Below are positions 61,100-64,000 of a stretch of DNA of 64,000 bases, one piece after another; the first letter of the stretch is position 1; every line of letters starts with the position of its first letter. A program made the position numbers and the translations under genes. Source of the stretch: Mesorhizobium sp. (GTDB taxonomy: Bacteria; Pseudomonadota; Alphaproteobacteria; Rhizobiales; Rhizobiaceae). The stretch spans positions 186,001 to 250,000 of the forward strand of contig SAQL01000004.1 in the NCBI GenBank assembly GCA_004020645.1. The letters are read 5' to 3'. A model generated the notes under the pieces. That model ran no database searches, had not been told where the DNA came from, and saw only the letters and a list, made by a program, of their open reading frames with translations.

Positions 61100-61555
61100 C
61101 TAGAGCGCAGCTGGATGGCGCAGCCGCCCAAGCAGAGCCGACAATGTGTCGAGGTCATCATCTGAAAGCCTGGCGCCGACCAACTCCGCGATCGATCGTC
61201 CGTAGACGGCCCACATGCGGCGGCGCGTCTCGCGGCCCTTGCCAGTGATGCGGATAGTCTGTCCTCGCCCGTCATCGGCAACCCTGAGCTTCTCGACCAG
61301 CCCGTCCGATTCGAGCCGCGCCAGTAGCCGGGAGATGTTATATTGGGCAAACAGTGTGCGCTCGATCAGCTGGAACGGCCGCAAGCCGCCCTCGCCGGCT
61401 TCGGCAAGCTCATGCAGCACATCGTACCAGGCAAGCGGCGGTAAGCTGCTGTCCTTCAGCGCGTCTTCGGCTCTTTCCACCAGCTGGCGCGAAACTCGCA
61501 TCAGGCGGGCCCAGGCCTTGATGGCCGCCGGCGAAGGGTTGGTTTGCTCCGTCAT
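61100..61555 (-). CDS. MarR-family transcriptional regulator
   Basis: 151 residues, full length. The winged helix contains RPFQLIERTLFAQYNISRLL and the wing RVADDGRGQTIRITGKG. Divergent from the Rieske-GST pair; the gap carries three GATGCAA-type palindromes, likely its operators. Confidence 0.9.
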   Translation of the reverse strand: MTEQTNPSPAAIKAWARLMRVSRQLVERAEDALKDSSLPPLAWYDVLHELAEAGEGGLRPFQLIERTLFAQYNISRLLARLESDGLVEKLRVADDGRGQTIRITGKGRETRRRMWAVYGRSIAELVGARLSDDDLDTLSALLGRLRHPAAL

Positions 61556-61574
61556 GGCTGCAGCATAGGCAATA

Positions 61575-61635
61575 GATGCAATTGCATCAAGCTTGACGAT
61601 CGATGCAAATGCATCTATATAGATGCAACTGCATT
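61575..61635. promoter_or_regulatory. Three MarR-type operator palindromes
   Basis: GATGCAATTGCATC (61575), GATGCAAATGCATC (61602) and GATGCAACTGCATT (61622). The first is a perfect palindrome. The spacings of 27 and 20 bp place them over the divergent promoters. Confidence 0.85.
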
Positions 61636-61654
61636 CATATCAGAAGGCACTGCC

Positions 61655-61960
61655 ATGAAACATGAAATCTGCAAGATCGCCGACATCCCGGAGACGGGCA
61701 GCCTGATCGCTCCATTCTTCGGCCGCGAAGTCCATGTCTACCGCAGCGGCGAGCGTATCCGCGCCGCCGCCAATGTCTGCCTGCATTTCGGTGGGCCGCT
61801 CGACTGCAAGGACGGCAAGCTCGTCTGCCAGTGGCATGGCGCCTCGTTCGACATGGCGAGCGGGGATCGGATCGAAGGCCCGGCGTCCAAAGGCTCCCGT
61901 CTCATGTTCCTCTCCACCCGCGTCGAGGACGGCGCGTTGAACTATGTCTGGGGAGAATGA
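61655..61960 (+). CDS. Rieske [2Fe-2S] ferredoxin-like protein
   Basis: 101 residues. The cluster ligands are in CLHFGGPLDC (Cys, His) and CQWHGASFD (Cys, His), the standard CxH...CxxH pair. Small soluble Rieske proteins act as electron carriers or in nitrite-reductase-like enzymes. Coupled to the GST gene one base later. Confidence 0.9.
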   Translation: MKHEICKIADIPETGSLIAPFFGREVHVYRSGERIRAAANVCLHFGGPLDCKDGKLVCQWHGASFDMASGDRIEGPASKGSRLMFLSTRVEDGALNYVWGE

Positions 61961-61961
61961 A

Positions 61962-62672
61962 ATGATCGACAAGCTCGCTCTCGTCAGCCATCCCCTATGT
62001 CCCTATGTGCAGCGCGCGGCGATTTCACTCGCCGAAAAGGACGTGCCGTTCGAACGCCTCACCATCGATCTCGCCAACAAGCCGGCCTGGTTCAAGGCGA
62101 TATCGCCGCTCGGCAAGGTACCGCTGCTGCGCGTGCAGCAGAATGGCGAGGCAACCGCGATCTTCGAATCGGCGGTCATCCTCGAATTCCTTGAGGAAAC
62201 GCTGGCCAACCCACTCCACCCTGCCGACCCGCTGGCCCGTGCACGGCATCGCGCCTGGATCGAGTTCGGCTCGGCCATCCTCAACGCAATCGGTCGACTC
62301 TATTCCGCACCGACCGAGGCCGACTTTCTTGCCGAAAGCGAAGGTCTGTCGGCAATGTTCGATCGTCTCGAAATAGAACTGGCGGCTGGCCGAGCTGGGC
62401 CATGGTTTGCCGGCGAGCGCTTTTCACTGGTCGATGCTGTCTATGGACCAATCTTCCGCTATTTCGACGCCTTCGATCGGATCGGCGAGTTCGGCATCCT
62501 GAGCGGAAAGCCGCGTGTCGAGGCCTGGCGGAAGGGATTGCACGAACGCAAGTCGGTGAAGAACGCTGTCGCCCCGGATTACCCACAGCGCCTTCTTGCA
62601 TTCCTGCAAGCGAAGGGTTCACATCTTTCGAACCTCACCCGCCGCAACGAGGCGGCCACCGCGCTTCCTTGA
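61962..62672 (+). CDS. Glutathione S-transferase family protein
   Basis: 236 residues. The N-terminal thioredoxin-like domain has SHPLCPYVQRAAISLAEK and the cis-Pro/glutathione loop GKVPLLR with ESAVILEFLEE. The C-terminal helical domain is present (FAGERFSLVDAVYGPIF). The Cys in LCPYVQR suggests an omega/lambda- or beta-type active site. Confidence 0.9.
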   Translation: MIDKLALVSHPLCPYVQRAAISLAEKDVPFERLTIDLANKPAWFKAISPLGKVPLLRVQQNGEATAIFESAVILEFLEETLANPLHPADPLARARHRAWIEFGSAILNAIGRLYSAPTEADFLAESEGLSAMFDRLEIELAAGRAGPWFAGERFSLVDAVYGPIFRYFDAFDRIGEFGILSGKPRVEAWRKGLHERKSVKNAVAPDYPQRLLAFLQAKGSHLSNLTRRNEAATALP

Positions 62673-62764
62673 TACCGATCCGCCTGAACGGATCGACCGC
62701 GGTTCCAGCCGCCATCGATCCTTCAGCGGTATCGCCAAATCAAGCCGTCGCTCTTGGCGTTGGG

Positions 62765-63175
62765 TTAGGTCTCGGTAGCGTCGAATGCGTTCCGCGCGGC
62801 GCGCACGGCGCCATGATTGAGCTCGGCCCACTGGAGCAGCTGGTGCAGGGGTCCAAACATCGAGCGTCCGAGATCGGTCAGACTGTATTCGACGCTCGGC
62901 GGCTTGGTCGGGAACACCTCGCGATGGACGTAGCCGTCGCGCTGCAAATCGTGCAGCGTCTGGGTGAGCATGCGCTGTGAAATGTCGGGTACCAGCCGCC
63001 GCAATTCGCCGAACCGGTATGGCTTTTCTGCCAGCGCCATCATCAGCAGCGAACTCCATTTGTTGCTGATGCCTTGGATCACATCGCGGACCGGACAGTC
63101 CGCAATGTTGCCGCCGCCGCTGCCCGCTTTGTAAATCTCGAGCTTCGATCTCAGACTGACGATTTTGCTGTCCAT
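62765..63175 (-). CDS. HxlR-family transcriptional regulator
   Basis: 136 residues from ATG 63175. Winged-helix core is [20 protein letters not shown], with the family cysteine C27, and [21 protein letters not shown]. Redox or aldehyde-sensing members use this Cys. Divergent from the QOR2-like gene, with a GTCTC-N5-GAGAC site between. Confidence 0.88.
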   Translation of the reverse strand: MDSKIVSLRSKLEIYKAGSGGGNIADCPVRDVIQGISNKWSSLLMMALAEKPYRFGELRRLVPDISQRMLTQTLHDLQRDGYVHREVFPTKPPSVEYSLTDLGRSMFGPLHQLLQWAELNHGAVRAARNAFDATET

Positions 63176-63253
63176 CGCTGGTTCCCTGCGCCTGCCTACC
63201 TCCCGCAAAACTGCCTTCTTTACGGGGATCGGTCAATTCCTATTTTAGTGCTG

Positions 63254-63268
63254 GTCTCTTTTTGAGAC
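63254..63268. promoter_or_regulatory. HxlR-type operator GTCTC-N5-GAGAC
   Basis: A perfect 5-bp inverted repeat around TTTTT in the divergent gap, 44 bp before the reductase ATG. Confidence 0.6.
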
Positions 63269-63311
63269 TCATATAAGCACCCGCCGCTCCGGCGCAACGA
63301 CAGGACTTCCC

Positions 63312-64000
63312 ATGACCGAAACCCTTCTCGTCACCGGCGCCTCCGGCCAGCTCGGCCGCGGCGTCATCCATCATTTGCTGGACACGCTCAAGGTTCCGCC
63401 CGCACGCATCATCGCCGCCACCCGTAATCCGGAAAACCTCGCCGACCTGGCGACGCGCGGCGTTGCCATCAGGCAAGCCGATTTCGATGATACGGCGTCG
63501 CTCGTCGAGGCATTCAAGGGCGCCGCCAGGGTCCTGATCATCTCGACCGGCGAGATCGACCTTGGGGGCAAGCGCCTCAAGCAGCACGAGAATGCAGTCG
63601 CAGCCGCCAGGCAGGCCGGTGTTTCGCATCTGCTCTACACCTCGATGCCCAATCCTGAGCCGGGATCGCCGGTGCTGTTTGCGGGCGATCACTACGGGAC
63701 CGAGCAGGCGATCAAGGCAAGCGGCATCCCCCACACGATTTTCCGCAACGGCTGGTATCAGGAGAACCTGTTCATGTCGCTGCCGCATGCGATTGCCTCG
63801 GGGCAGTGGTACACATCGGCGGCCGACGGCCGCATCGCCCATGGCGCTCGCGACGACATGGCCGTGGCGATCGCCGCCGGCCTTGCCTCAGGCGATACTG
63901 AAAGCACCACCTACACGCTGACGGGCCCGCAGGCCTACACGGTCGCCGAGATCGCGGCCCTGGTGACCGACGTCACCGGCAAGCCCATCGAGGTCGTTCA
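63312..64000 (+). CDS. NmrA/QOR2-like NAD(P)-dependent oxidoreductase (runs off the window)
   Basis: ATG 63312; 229 residues are visible and the frame leaves the window open. The Rossmann loop is TGASGQLGRGV near residues 8-18. LYTSMPNPEPG and FRNGWYQENL match quinone oxidoreductase 2 / NmrA-type atypical short-chain dehydrogenases. Likely reduces quinones or carbonyls under HxlR control. Confidence 0.9.
   Translation, partial: MTETLLVTGASGQLGRGVIHHLLDTLKVPPARIIAATRNPENLADLATRGVAIRQADFDDTASLVEAFKGAARVLIISTGEIDLGGKRLKQHENAVAAARQAGVSHLLYTSMPNPEPGSPVLFAGDHYGTEQAIKASGIPHTIFRNGWYQENLFMSLPHAIASGQWYTSAADGRIAHGARDDMAVAIAAGLASGDTESTTYTLTGPQAYTVAEIAALVTDVTGKPIEVV

Noticed and set aside
61100..61555. 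Shadow plus-strand frame opposite the MarR gene
   Set aside because: No domain; the MarR frame has complete winged-helix motifs.

Overview
The window comes from a high-GC alphaproteobacterium of the Rhizobiales, most like Mesorhizobium or a close Phyllobacteriaceae relative. The evidence is the complete 14-gene nuo operon followed by birA, RNase J, methylmalonyl-CoA epimerase, a DUF1467 gene, proS and lolCD; the aerobic cob gene set; a BA14K-family protein; and several rhizobial palindromic repeat families. This genus assignment is inferred from gene content, not from a database search.

Layout. 1-3180: accessory genes (a GH32 fructan hydrolase cut by the window edge, a PAP2-type membrane phosphatase, a cupin and a dihydrodipicolinate-synthase-family enzyme), with a 33/34-bp direct repeat flanking the PAP2 gene. 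3459-4667: tRNA-Leu(GAG), lipB, and a 28-residue membrane peptide gene behind three tandem GTTC half-sites spaced as alphaproteobacterial LexA boxes. 4963-28478: one long minus-strand run, nuoA to nuoN, then birA, rnj, mce, DUF1467, proS, lolC and lolD. An extra secreted Cys-containing protein lies between nuoD and nuoE, and a helix-hairpin-helix protein lies between nuoF and nuoG. 28814-30013: a YcaQ-like winged-helix protein. 30057-46058: a cobalamin riboswitch, then DUF1636, cobW, cobN, cobG, cobH, cobI, cobJ, (cobK on the other strand), cobL, cobE, cobM, cobA, cobB, cobS/cobV and cobT/cobU, mostly joined by 4-bp ATGA/GTGA overlaps. 46174-47304: a small islet at tRNA-Lys(CTT) with a duplicated tRNA 3' half and one cargo membrane protein. 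47466-54745: phzF, a MacAB-like efflux cassette, NUDIX, an EEP nuclease-like protein and BA14K. 54924-58376: PilZ, a frameshifted GNAT gene coupled to an adenylate cyclase/TPR protein, and a short DUF3592-like gene. 58629-64000: ilvC, then three regulator-oxidoreductase modules (TetR with a frameshifted DUF1772 gene; MarR with Rieske and GST; HxlR with a QOR2-like reductase), each with a visible palindromic operator.

How the genes work together. The nuo genes make complex I. The cob genes make the corrin ring and finish the nucleotide loop, under B12 feedback through the riboswitch. cobO, cobP, cobQ, cobC/D and cobF are not in this window and must be elsewhere if the pathway is complete. mce uses the B12-dependent methylmalonyl-CoA branch.

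Most notable observations: the SOS-box-controlled micro-membrane protein, which resembles the Caulobacter division inhibitor SidA in design; two different palindromic elements inserted in frame inside cobN and cobG; cobK embedded antisense in the cob operon with overlaps at both ends; the tRNA-Lys islet; and a duplicated 3' end of ilvC.
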